Program-made: the position numbers and the translations under genes
In this document: one piece after another, positions 47,114 to 55,991 of the stretch
Layout of the letters: every line of letters begins with the position of its first letter
Position numbering within the stretch: position 1 is the stretch's first letter
Source: Novipirellula artificiosorum
GTDB lineage: Bacteria; Planctomycetota; Planctomycetia; Pirellulales; Pirellulaceae
Direction: 5' to 3'
Length of the DNA stretch: 64,000 nucleotides
NCBI RefSeq assembly: GCF_007860135.1
Contig: NZ_SJPV01000003.1
Location: 62,001-126,000, forward strand
Notes under the pieces: generated by a model
Seen by the model: only the letters and a program-made list of their open reading frames with translations
The model's database searches: none
Told to the model about the DNA's origin: nothing

Positions 47114-48634
47114 ATGAACCGCTTCTTTTGGCTTACGCTACTCGTTGCATCTACAACCCTTTGCACGCCACAACTCAGTCACGCACAGTTTGAGACCTTA
47201 GTTCGGCACCTGCCCGAGGGCGCCAACACGTTGGTGCTGTTCAATATGGAGAAAATCCTTGCCTCACCCTTAGCGGTTCAACGAAAATGGGCAGAGAACC
47301 AAGAAAACATGTTTGAGTCGGGAATTCTGTTCATTCCCCCTCAAACGCAACAACTCGTAATGGCATCGGAAACCGATTTCGAACTGATGCAACCTCACTG
47401 GAACGCTTCCGTTGTCAATCTGAGTGACGAGCCATCGATGTTGACGGTCTCGGAACGATACGACGGAAGCATCGATGAAATCGGTGGCCAGGAAGCGGCA
47501 GTGCTTTCAAACAACACGTATGTCGTTAAATTTGGCAAGTTCATCGCCGGCATGATGTACCCCGCGGATCGACAAAAAGCAGCTCGCTGGGTCGAGGAAG
47601 CGTATGCAAACACGGGGCGAAAGCCACTCGGGGAATACTTGCAGCAAGCGGAGGGTTACGCGGACAACAACAAGACCCCCATCATTATGGCGATGGATTT
47701 CGAAAACCTGCTTTCAAAAACACTCATCCGCCAGCGTTTGGATGGCATGAAGTCACTTCAGGGCCAAAAGGTGGACCTTGACCAGTTAGCCGCGACCTTG
47801 GCGACGATTCGTGGGGCGATGTTGGGAATCAACGTGACAGATCGTGTCTTCGGAGCGATCAAGATCGACTTTGGTCAGGATGTGACCTTCATGGAACCGT
47901 ATGCCAAAGCATTGCTACTCGAGAGCCTCGGCCATCACGGAGCGATGATTCAAGAATTCAACGACTGGAAGCTGGAAGTCACGGGTAAAGAGATCTTGTT
48001 GAAGGGCTCCTTGCAACAGAGTGGAGTACAGCGTTTGTTCAGTTTACTCGACACGCCGCAGTCCTTGCATGCGATGGTGTCTTCTGCATCCTCCTCAACG
48101 GGGAGCGATCCCGCGTCGAAACAGGAACTGGTTGCACAAGCAACCAAACAGTACTTCCACGCCATCCAGCTTTTGGTCACCGATCTAAGCAACGAGGATG
48201 AAAAGCATGACACCTACACGACAGGTTTAGAGGCCATGTGGTATCAACGCTATGCTGCAAAAATTGATGCATTACCCATTCTTCATGTTGACCCCGTGAT
48301 GATCAAATTTGCAACTCAAGTCTCCGCAACCCTGCGTCAATCGCAAAACGCAATGCGATCGGTTGGGATTCAAACGGCATCGCAAGTCCTCAGCGCACCT
48401 GACGCTCAAGTTTATAACTATCGCACGGCGACAGGTCCGTGGGGTGGGTATGGTTATCGGTACGCCTACAATCCCCGTGCGTCGGCTCGAGCGACTGCGA
48501 CGCAGGACATGGACATTGCGCAGCAAGCAAAGATCAAGGGCTACGCCACGGCAAACAATCTTATGCAACAGATCACCGTTGCGATGGCAGACATGCGGCG
48601 TGAGATGACTGAAAAGTACAACGTCGAGTTTTGA
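47114..48634 (+). CDS. Secreted protein of unknown function
   Basis: 506 residues with a signal peptide (MNRFFWLTLLVASTTLCTPQLSHAQ). The mature protein is mixed alpha/beta with no motif I recognise. It starts FETLVRHLPEGANTLVLFNMEKILASPLAVQRKW, contains a helical MKSLQGQKVDLDQLAATLATIRGAMLGINVTDR stretch and ends with a Tyr/Gly-rich patch (GPWGGYGYRYAYNPRA) and a helix. It follows the glycine-rich gene on the same strand with a 103-base gap. Confidence 0.68.
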   Translation: MNRFFWLTLLVASTTLCTPQLSHAQFETLVRHLPEGANTLVLFNMEKILASPLAVQRKWAENQENMFESGILFIPPQTQQLVMASETDFELMQPHWNASVVNLSDEPSMLTVSERYDGSIDEIGGQEAAVLSNNTYVVKFGKFIAGMMYPADRQKAARWVEEAYANTGRKPLGEYLQQAEGYADNNKTPIIMAMDFENLLSKTLIRQRLDGMKSLQGQKVDLDQLAATLATIRGAMLGINVTDRVFGAIKIDFGQDVTFMEPYAKALLLESLGHHGAMIQEFNDWKLEVTGKEILLKGSLQQSGVQRLFSLLDTPQSLHAMVSSASSSTGSDPASKQELVAQATKQYFHAIQLLVTDLSNEDEKHDTYTTGLEAMWYQRYAAKIDALPILHVDPVMIKFATQVSATLRQSQNAMRSVGIQTASQVLSAPDAQVYNYRTATGPWGGYGYRYAYNPRASARATATQDMDIAQQAKIKGYATANNLMQQITVAMADMRREMTEKYNVEF

Positions 48635-48824
48635 CAAGCGACGGGTCGGGGCGGTTCGATTACACGATCGATTTCCCCACCCCCAGCTTGCTCCTCGCAC
48701 GTTGCGACACCACCTCCTGAATTCACGGTCACTCAATCGGTTCAGCAAACCTTCGCAAAGGACAAGATTGAACCGTTCAATTGCATCGTCCCCATACATG
48801 GCACCCAACAAAGAAATGGATCCA

Positions 48825-51344
48825 ATGAAAACCAGCCCACAAGTCTTGATCACTCGACTCTTCATTGCAGTTGTTGCTCTCACGCCGCTGTCCGGATGGG
48901 CACAAATTCAAACCTCGGGTACCGCTGGCTCGCCCGCCGCGACCACGACGATTGACGGAAGTCAGTTGCCTGCGCCAGATCCTAAATTTGGTGGTGTGAT
49001 CGAGGACGATGCGCTACAGTCCAAGGCGTGGTGGGCACCTCGTATCGTGCCGCCGAAGCAGGCGCCGAATATCTTGTTGATCATGACGGACGACTCTGGC
49101 TTTGGTGTGCCCAGCACGTTTGGCGGTGTCATTCCAACACCGACCATGGATCGACTCGCGAAAACCGGCTTGCGTTACAACAATATTCACTCCACGGCAC
49201 TCTGCTCACCGACTCGCGCTGCTTTGATTACCGGACGCAATCACCATTCGGCGGGCTTCGGCGTGATCTCCGAACAATCGACTGGGTTCCCTGGTTACAA
49301 CAGCATCATTGCCAAGGACAAGGCAACCATCGGCCGAATCCTGAAGGATAACGGCTATGCAACCTCATGGTTCGGCAAGGACCATAACGTACCAGCCTTC
49401 TGCGCAAGCAAGGTCGGCCCCTTCGACAATTGGCCCATCGGCCAGGGTTTTGAGTACTTCTACGGGTTTGTCGGTGGCGACGCGAATCAGTGGCAGCCGA
49501 ACCTATTCCGCAATACGACCCAAATCTATCCGTTCGAAGGCAAACCGGGTTGGAACCTCGTGACCGGCATGGCCGACGACGCGATTGACTACCTGAACGA
49601 GATCAACCAAATCCAGCCCGACAAGCCATTCTTCTGCTACTTCGTTCCGGGTGCGACGCACGCGCCGCATCACCCAACCCAAGAGTGGGTCGAGAAAATC
49701 CGCGACATGCATCTGTTCGACGACGGATGGAACAAGCTTCGGGAGCGGATTTTTGAAAACCAAAAGCGTCTCGGTGTCATTCCGGCGAACACTCAGTTGG
49801 AACCATGGCCGACCGAAGTGATCAAGAATTGGGACGATTGCACGCCAGCCGAGAAGAAACTGTTTATTCGCCAGGTGGAAACGTTCGCCGCCTTTGAAGC
49901 CTACACCGACTACGAAATCGGACGGGTCGTGCAGACCGTCGAGGACATGGGCAAGCTCGACAACACCCTGATCATCTACATCAACGGCGACAACGGCACC
50001 AGTGCCGAGGGCGGTCCGCTCGGCACCCCCAACGAAGTCGCGTTCTTCAACGGTGTCAACATGATGCCCGTCGCCGAGCAGATGAAGTTTTACGACGTGT
50101 GGGGTACCGAGGAGACCTACAACCACATGTCGGCAGGTTGGTCCTGGGCTTTCGATACGCCCTTCACTTGGTTTAAGCAGAATGCGTCGAAACTTGGAGG
50201 CATCCGTCAATGCATGGCGATCTCTTGGCCCAGACACATCAAGGACAAGGGTAGTTTGCGAGAGCAATTTTGCCACGTCAACGATATCGTCCCCACCATC
50301 CTCGAAGCCTGTGAGATTCCCGCGCCCGAGTACGTGGACGGTATCCAGCAGGCGCCGATCGAAGGTACAAGCCTGGCCTACACCTTCGATGCAAACGCTG
50401 CAAAGGAGAAGTCGAGGCATACGACCCAGTACTTTGAAATGATGGGTCAATGGGCCTTGTATCACGAGGGTTGGTTGCTGAGCACCAAGGTAAACCGTGC
50501 GCCATGGGAAGCTTTCGGAGCTGCCAATCCTGATCCACTCAACAACCAAATCCTCGAACTCTACGATCTGAACGCCGACTTCAGTCAATCTCAGAACATC
50601 GCCGACAAGCATCCTGATAAAGTGAAACAGATGAAGCAGATGTTCATCGAGGAAGCGAAAAAGTACCAAGTCTTCCCGATGGATGCGTCGGTTGCGGGTC
50701 GCATTGTGGCTCCGCGTCCGAACATCACCGCCGGACGAACCCAGTTCGTCTACACCAAGCCGATGGTGGGGCTACCGCAAGGCGATTCACCGTTCCTGCT
50801 TAACAGTTCCTACACCATCACCGCGGATATTGAGGTACCCAAGGGCGGTGCCGAGGGAATGATCTTAACTTCGGGTGGCCGATTTGCCGGCTACGGATTC
50901 TACCTACTTGAAGGCAAACCCGTTTTCCTCTGGAATCTGATTGACTTGAATCGAATCAAGTGGGAAGGTCCTGACGCACTCGCGCCAGGCAAGCACACGC
51001 TGGAGTTTGACTTCAAGTATGACGGTCTCGGAGTCGGGACGCTGGCGTTTAACAACATGAGTGGTCTTGGACGCGGTGGAACGGGAACGTTGAAGGTGGA
51101 CGGCAAGGTCGTCCAGACCGTCGCGATGCCTCACACGTTACCGATGATCCTACAATGGGACGAGAGCTTCGACATTGGCTCCGATACGCTGACGAGTGTC
51201 AATGACGCTGACTACAAGCCACCCTTCACCTTCACCGGTAAACTCAACAAATTAACCATCGAGGTGGATCGCCCCGAGCTGTCGCCAGACGAAATCAAGC
51301 AGTTGGAAGAAGGACTAAAGAAAGTCGATGCCGGTCGCGAGTAA
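48825..51344 (+). CDS. Arylsulfatase, family S1, secreted
   Basis: 839 residues. Signal peptide MKTSPQVLITRLFIAVVALTPLSGWAQ. The alkaline-phosphatase-fold sulfatase core begins PNILLIMTDDSG (metal-binding Asp pair) and has the formylglycine signature C-x-P-x-R in ALCSPTRAALITGR (Cys about 127), activated by a formylglycine-generating enzyme encoded elsewhere. INGDNGTSAEGG (about 385) completes the metal site. A C-terminal beta-sandwich (about 640-835) follows. It desulfates organic or polysaccharide sulfate esters, a hallmark planctomycete function. Confidence 0.92.
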   Translation: MKTSPQVLITRLFIAVVALTPLSGWAQIQTSGTAGSPAATTTIDGSQLPAPDPKFGGVIEDDALQSKAWWAPRIVPPKQAPNILLIMTDDSGFGVPSTFGGVIPTPTMDRLAKTGLRYNNIHSTALCSPTRAALITGRNHHSAGFGVISEQSTGFPGYNSIIAKDKATIGRILKDNGYATSWFGKDHNVPAFCASKVGPFDNWPIGQGFEYFYGFVGGDANQWQPNLFRNTTQIYPFEGKPGWNLVTGMADDAIDYLNEINQIQPDKPFFCYFVPGATHAPHHPTQEWVEKIRDMHLFDDGWNKLRERIFENQKRLGVIPANTQLEPWPTEVIKNWDDCTPAEKKLFIRQVETFAAFEAYTDYEIGRVVQTVEDMGKLDNTLIIYINGDNGTSAEGGPLGTPNEVAFFNGVNMMPVAEQMKFYDVWGTEETYNHMSAGWSWAFDTPFTWFKQNASKLGGIRQCMAISWPRHIKDKGSLREQFCHVNDIVPTILEACEIPAPEYVDGIQQAPIEGTSLAYTFDANAAKEKSRHTTQYFEMMGQWALYHEGWLLSTKVNRAPWEAFGAANPDPLNNQILELYDLNADFSQSQNIADKHPDKVKQMKQMFIEEAKKYQVFPMDASVAGRIVAPRPNITAGRTQFVYTKPMVGLPQGDSPFLLNSSYTITADIEVPKGGAEGMILTSGGRFAGYGFYLLEGKPVFLWNLIDLNRIKWEGPDALAPGKHTLEFDFKYDGLGVGTLAFNNMSGLGRGGTGTLKVDGKVVQTVAMPHTLPMILQWDESFDIGSDTLTSVNDADYKPPFTFTGKLNKLTIEVDRPELSPDEIKQLEEGLKKVDAGRE

Positions 51345-51463
51345 GGAACTTCGAAGACCTGCTCGGGATGGGAATTCCCAACGGTTACCTGGGCGTGATT
51401 GGGATCATGCTGGGAACCGTCTCGGCCATGGGGTTTTACCTTCAGCTCAGGGGCTGGTTTCAA

Positions 51464-53137
51464 TCATCTCGTTGCTTTGGGGCCGTCGTAGTCATAGCGG
51501 AAAGAGTCGATGTCCACGCAGCCCGCTTCTTCATTTTCGTTCCAGCAAAACAAGCCCAACCGATCGCCGGTCCAACTGCCGAACACCAACGTGAACTCGG
51601 GTCCGAACGATTGGAAGGTCTCGCCGTCGGTGCTGTATTCAAACCTAGCTTGATCGGCCAGGTTTCGAGTTCGAAGAAAGAGAATCTGCGTGGTGATCTC
51701 TGGGCCAATGAGCTTGGTTCCATCATGGTTCATGAAGAACAAATGCTTCTTCATCGAATCCTCGACTTCAACGCCAAGCAAATGAAACTGGCCACCAAAA
51801 CGAACAAAGCCGGCTTGTTGGCCCGGCGCCATACTCGACAGATCAAACTTTGCGACGGCGGATCCAACGGTCGTCCCCATAATTCGTTGGCTGACCGTAT
51901 TGCATGCACGCCAGAAGACTTGATCTTTACTGCCAGCGTATTGATCTTTTGGAATCGGCACGCAGGCCTTCAGTCGCAACCACCCGGGGCGCTCGGTCAA
52001 GGACCAATGGGAGTCACGCGGATTGTGATTCCATTCCCAACTCGGACCAAGCCGCGATTGCGAGAAATCGTCGTCCGTCATGGGGGCGTTGATTGCAAAA
52101 CCCTTGATCGGTTTTTGGTGCTGCCTGACCGGTTCACCGATGCCGTCGCCATCCACGTCTTGACCAATGATGGGCCAACCGTCGATCCAGGTGACGGGTT
52201 CAAGACATTGAGGACGCCCCTGAAAGGGACTGTCAATGTTTTGGATCAATTGATGCGTGTACCACCACGACTTGTCCGCAGCTTGCATCAGAGCGCCTTG
52301 GCTACAACTGCGTGCGAACCCGTTACCCCGTTCCAGCACAATTTTGTTTTCATAAGGACCATAGATGCTGTCGGTCTTTGACCGCAACACAACCTGTTTG
52401 CGATCACGCAACTCGCCTTTTTTCTGAAACCACTGCGCAATTAAAAAATACCAGCGGCCATCCACCTTATAAATCTTTGCTGCCTCAGCGCCCGTCCCCC
52501 TGTAGATCACCGTCCCTTCGTCTTCGATTCGCTGGCCATCCCAACTCATCTTATAAAGACGATTCTCGTTTCCGCCCTTTCCATCACGTTCGGTCCGCTG
52601 CTTCGTGCCGGTGTTGCAGAGCAGGTAGGCTTGATGAGCAGTGTCGTCCCAAAAAACCGCAGGGTCGTCAAACACCTTTTCCGTTGGAAGCATTTGAACC
52701 GGAGTCGACCAAGGGCCGTGAATGTCTGCGGCGGAACTCATATACAGCCCGTGCTTGAAATCAATTTGGTAGCAGTACCATGTGCCGTCGTGATAAGCGA
52801 GGTCACCGGCCCAGACGCCGAATGAGTATCCATTCATTTGGTCCCAGTCGTATTCAGGGGCCCAATCGAGTCGCTTCCAAACATGACCGATGCTGGTCCA
52901 GTTGACCATGTCCTTGGATTCCAAGATCACCATGCCTGGGCTCATGTGCTGCTTGGACGAGATCATGTAGTACGTATCGCCAACTTGTTCCACGTCCACA
53001 TCCGGGTAGTCCGCGTTCAGGATCGGATTCCGATAGGTGCCATCGCCCTGGTCGCCCCAGCTGCCGGTTTGCTGAGCGGTTGCAGGGCTTGAAAGCAACA
53101 CCAGTAGGACTAGCCCTGGAAGGGATGCAAGTTTCAT
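51464..53137 (-). CDS. Secreted glycoside hydrolase family 43-like enzyme
   Basis: 557 residues with a signal peptide (MKLASLPGLVLLVLLSSPATAQ). A five-bladed propeller core starts TYRNPILNADYPDVDVEQVGDTYYMISS, the GH43 'NPxxxxxxPDPxxx' region with its base Asp. KVFDDPAVFWDD gives the second Asp and GTGAEAAKIYKVDGRWYFLIAQ the acid Glu region. The C-terminal about 200 residues (DDDFSQSRLGPSWEWNHNPRDSHWS onward) form the beta-sandwich seen in GH43 xylosidase/arabinofuranosidase types. Convergent with the sulfatase; both fit degradation of sulfated hemicellulose-like polysaccharide. Confidence 0.88.
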   Translation of the reverse strand: MKLASLPGLVLLVLLSSPATAQQTGSWGDQGDGTYRNPILNADYPDVDVEQVGDTYYMISSKQHMSPGMVILESKDMVNWTSIGHVWKRLDWAPEYDWDQMNGYSFGVWAGDLAYHDGTWYCYQIDFKHGLYMSSAADIHGPWSTPVQMLPTEKVFDDPAVFWDDTAHQAYLLCNTGTKQRTERDGKGGNENRLYKMSWDGQRIEDEGTVIYRGTGAEAAKIYKVDGRWYFLIAQWFQKKGELRDRKQVVLRSKTDSIYGPYENKIVLERGNGFARSCSQGALMQAADKSWWYTHQLIQNIDSPFQGRPQCLEPVTWIDGWPIIGQDVDGDGIGEPVRQHQKPIKGFAINAPMTDDDFSQSRLGPSWEWNHNPRDSHWSLTERPGWLRLKACVPIPKDQYAGSKDQVFWRACNTVSQRIMGTTVGSAVAKFDLSSMAPGQQAGFVRFGGQFHLLGVEVEDSMKKHLFFMNHDGTKLIGPEITTQILFLRTRNLADQARFEYSTDGETFQSFGPEFTLVFGSWTGDRLGLFCWNENEEAGCVDIDSFRYDYDGPKATR

Positions 53138-53204
53138 CAGGCTTTTTCTCCTCGTTGTGGCGACCGGCTGAGTCAACCGCGACACCTGGAAATGTAGGAC
53201 AACA

Positions 53205-54074
53205 TCATCCCAATTGCTTTGCGATCTCATAGATCTGCTGATCGTCAAGCACCTTCTCGTTTGATTCAAACAGTGCTTTGATCGCGGCTCGGTGAGTCTT
53301 CATCTTCAATCCACCAACTCCGATCGCGCCGTACGTCACCACTTCGCCGACTCTTGCCGATTGATGGGTTACTTCAACCCCTTCGATCCCAGCGGGTGGC
53401 ACTGCGTTGAGATCAATCGCAACCTTCAATTGATCGCAGTTGGCAAGGGTTTGCTTGTCGATCAATTGCGTTCCGGCGGCACCACAGGCGACCACGATCG
53501 TTGCCTCGCGAAGCACACGACGGGCGTCATCGATTCCGTTAACTTGATCCGGCTCCACCGACCCACACCCCAGGCAACTGGCATTGATAGAGTCACAGAC
53601 CTCCGAGGCTCGCTGGATCGAACGGCTAGTGGCTCGCACCTTCGCCCCTTCCCGAGCCAGCATGCGGGTGACGCGTTGACCCACCGGGCCGGTCGCTCCC
53701 AAGACGACCGCCGTTGCCGCATCAAGCTTGACTTCTCTCGCGGCGCAGACCACCGCGGCGGCGGCCGTGGTATTGCATCCGTTTGCATCGAGCATGGTTG
53801 AAACCCTAACCGGCCCAAAAAAACACTCGTGGACCTTCTTCATCAATTGCTCGGCGGCGGTGACGTTTGACCCACCAACAAAAATCGCGGTGTTGCGAAG
53901 CTGATCGCTACCGCGTGTGAACATGGCACCATGCACGAGAGACGTGACGTTATCGGCTGTCACGCTGGCATAGCGGAGCAAATGATCGACGCCGCTATCG
54001 TAGGCGACCACCCCATCGAAGCTACTAGGGTGCTCGTCGACGTCAAGTTGGATGAGCAATTTAGGGAGAGGCAT
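53205..54074 (-). CDS. NAD(P)-dependent methylene-tetrahydromethanopterin dehydrogenase (Mtd type)
   Basis: 289 residues. An N-terminal catalytic part (PKLLIQLDVDEHPSSFDGVVAYDSGVDHLL) is followed by the Rossmann segment VVLGATGPVGQRVTRMLAREGAKV, and later AIGVGGLKMKTHRAAIKALFES, as in MtdA/MtdB/MtdC of methylotrophs and planctomycetes. It oxidises methylene-H4MPT to methenyl-H4MPT. Fae lies immediately upstream on the same strand (108 bases), supporting the H4MPT role over a folate one. Which subtype (B or C) cannot be set by eye. Confidence 0.87.
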   Translation of the reverse strand: MPLPKLLIQLDVDEHPSSFDGVVAYDSGVDHLLRYASVTADNVTSLVHGAMFTRGSDQLRNTAIFVGGSNVTAAEQLMKKVHECFFGPVRVSTMLDANGCNTTAAAAVVCAAREVKLDAATAVVLGATGPVGQRVTRMLAREGAKVRATSRSIQRASEVCDSINASCLGCGSVEPDQVNGIDDARRVLREATIVVACGAAGTQLIDKQTLANCDQLKVAIDLNAVPPAGIEGVEVTHQSARVGEVVTYGAIGVGGLKMKTHRAAIKALFESNEKVLDDQQIYEIAKQLG

Positions 54075-54182
54075 GACCGCGGTAAAAGCAATAGGCGAGA
54101 AAAAAGGCTACAGGACCTGAACCGAATCAGATCGAGCAGCCTTGGGACGCAAAAAACATTCGATATCGCTTATTCGATTCGC

Positions 54183-54680
54183 TTAGAAACCCTTAAACGG
54201 ATGAGCCGCCGAGTCTTTCTTCGCGATCATTTCGTCGACCGTTGGCTTACCCGCCATCGCAGCAACGAGCGATTGCTTCGTGGCCTCGTAGTTGAAATTG
54301 TAAATCTTTTCATCATCCTCAGCATCGGGGTGAATGAACACGCCGCAAACGCAAACCAACTCTTCGGCTTGATCCTTTGGAATGATTCCTTCGGCGACCG
54401 CGTCTGCAACGGCTTTCGCAACCGCCGCTTGAGCGGGGCCAAACATTTGCACGGCTTGCTTCATACCCTTGATCGTCACTTTGGTGATCATCACGGTCGA
54501 AGGTTTCACGGCGACGTTGGGCTCCAACACGGCCAACAAGTTCGTGTGGCCTTCGCTTTGGTTCGACAACGCGTTTGCAAATGCGACGCCAACCGGTCCA
54601 TCTTTGCTACCGATCATCAAATCAATGTGGGCAATCTCGTTGCCGTCGCCAACTAATGCTTCACCAATGTTAAACTGCAT
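54183..54680 (-). CDS. fae: Formaldehyde-activating enzyme Fae
   Basis: 165 residues, typical of Fae. Motifs: IGEALVGDGNEIAHIDLMIGSKDGPVG with the conserved His (about 18), SEGHTNLLAVLEPN, KPSTVMITKVTIKGMKQAVQMFGPAQAAVAKAVADAV. It condenses formaldehyde with tetrahydromethanopterin to methylene-H4MPT, the substrate of the adjacent dehydrogenase. The two are likely cotranscribed. Confidence 0.95.
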   Translation of the reverse strand: MQFNIGEALVGDGNEIAHIDLMIGSKDGPVGVAFANALSNQSEGHTNLLAVLEPNVAVKPSTVMITKVTIKGMKQAVQMFGPAQAAVAKAVADAVAEGIIPKDQAEELVCVCGVFIHPDAEDDEKIYNFNYEATKQSLVAAMAGKPTVDEMIAKKDSAAHPFKGF

Positions 54681-54808
54681 GGGCGGAGAGCTCCGTAGAA
54701 ATCAAAAGGGGTTGGGGAAGGGGCGCTTTTCCTGTTTCATTGCACCCTTTCGTCAGCTCAAGACATTACCAGATCGAGATCCTTGCGACCACTAGTCATC
54801 CGTGATTC

Positions 54809-55906
54809 ATGACACCAGCGACGATCATTCTAATCGGGGCGAGTGTGCGGGCAGCTGCCCAATCGGCGGTTCGTGCTGGGATTCGCGTGATCGGTGTCGA
54901 TTTCTTTGGCGACATCGATTGCCGAGACTGCTGCGAACGGTTCATTCTCGTTCGGCCGGACGAGACCGATGCGCAGTTGAACTTGCGTTTGCCCAGCCTG
55001 CCACGACTTTCCGTCGGCGGACGAAACCACGCAGCGGCCAGTCCCGATTTGGCACAGCCCGCGCTGCTTGAATCGGTTGCTCGCGATTCGGGCACATGCT
55101 TTGCGGGAGCGTATCAATCGCCCCGAAACGATCTCGACCCGAATGTCCGTTGGCTGTGGAAAAATCGCATCGGCTCGGGTGGTCTTGGCGTTTCCTTTTC
55201 ACGTGAGGGTCAAGTGGAGGGGTATTGGCAACCGTGGATCGCGGGACGAAGGTTCGGCGTCTCGTTCTTGAGCGATCGACGCGATACGGTGATGCTCGGC
55301 GTGTGCCGCTCGCTGCACACACGAAAAGGATCGCAACCCTTCGTGTATTCGGGATCGTTTGGACCGTTGAGATTGACGCGACCCTTCCACTGCCAGTTGC
55401 AATCCCTGGGTGACACCATCGTCCGACAAACCGGTGTTGTGGGACTATTTGGCATCGATCTGGTGATGGACTCAGCGGGACGTATCTGGTTGTTAGAAAT
55501 CAATCCCCGCTGGACGGCATCGAGCGAACTGATTGAGGCGGACTTGATCCGTCGTGGCATGCTCAAGCAGAACGAATCGCTGATTGGATCCGTTGCAAAG
55601 TTGCTTTTCGGATGCGAGTTTGAGCGGGTGACTTCGCCAACCCCGGCGGAATTGCGAAGCCGATTGAGTCGGAAAACCGATCGCTCGCAAGCCCTACTCA
55701 AGCGAGTTGTCTTCGCGAAGCACGCGGGCCTGTTTCATCGCGATGTCGCAGATCGATGGCTAACGCCGGCAATCACCCTGTCTGATATCCCGATGCCGGG
55801 TACGCAAGTTGCAGCCGGAATGCCGATCGCCACGTTGCGGATGCCGTGGGAATCGAGCGCAGCCACGCGAGGAGCCATCAGAATCGTGACTCAGTCCCTC
55901 GAATGA
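54809..55906 (+). CDS. ATP-grasp domain protein, probably linked to H4MPT metabolism
   Basis: 365 residues. The first segment is a Rossmann-like start (TPATIILIGASVRAAAQSAVRAGIRVIGVDFFGDIDCRDCCERFIL). The middle carries WLWKNRIGSGGLGVSF (ATP Lys and Gly loop, about 113-128) and the ATP-grasp metal site at VGLFGIDLVMDSAGRIWLLEINPRWTASSEL (about 211-241, E-x-N-P-R). The gene is divergent from fae by about 130 bases. ATP-grasp proteins are found in bacterial H4MPT clusters, so a step in cofactor synthesis is a reasonable inference, not a proven one. Confidence 0.75.
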   Translation: MTPATIILIGASVRAAAQSAVRAGIRVIGVDFFGDIDCRDCCERFILVRPDETDAQLNLRLPSLPRLSVGGRNHAAASPDLAQPALLESVARDSGTCFAGAYQSPRNDLDPNVRWLWKNRIGSGGLGVSFSREGQVEGYWQPWIAGRRFGVSFLSDRRDTVMLGVCRSLHTRKGSQPFVYSGSFGPLRLTRPFHCQLQSLGDTIVRQTGVVGLFGIDLVMDSAGRIWLLEINPRWTASSELIEADLIRRGMLKQNESLIGSVAKLLFGCEFERVTSPTPAELRSRLSRKTDRSQALLKRVVFAKHAGLFHRDVADRWLTPAITLSDIPMPGTQVAAGMPIATLRMPWESSAATRGAIRIVTQSLE

Positions 55907-55991
55907 GCGTCGTCTCGATTCCGATCGATGCGTTGGCTGATTGCTTGCAACCATGGCAAGGGGTGCCGCGATTGGGCCTTTCTGCAGTACA

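Noticed and set aside
49503..50669. 388-codon minus-strand frame inside the arylsulfatase gene
   Set aside because: It is a reverse-frame shadow of a clear sulfatase gene, with no motifs of its own.
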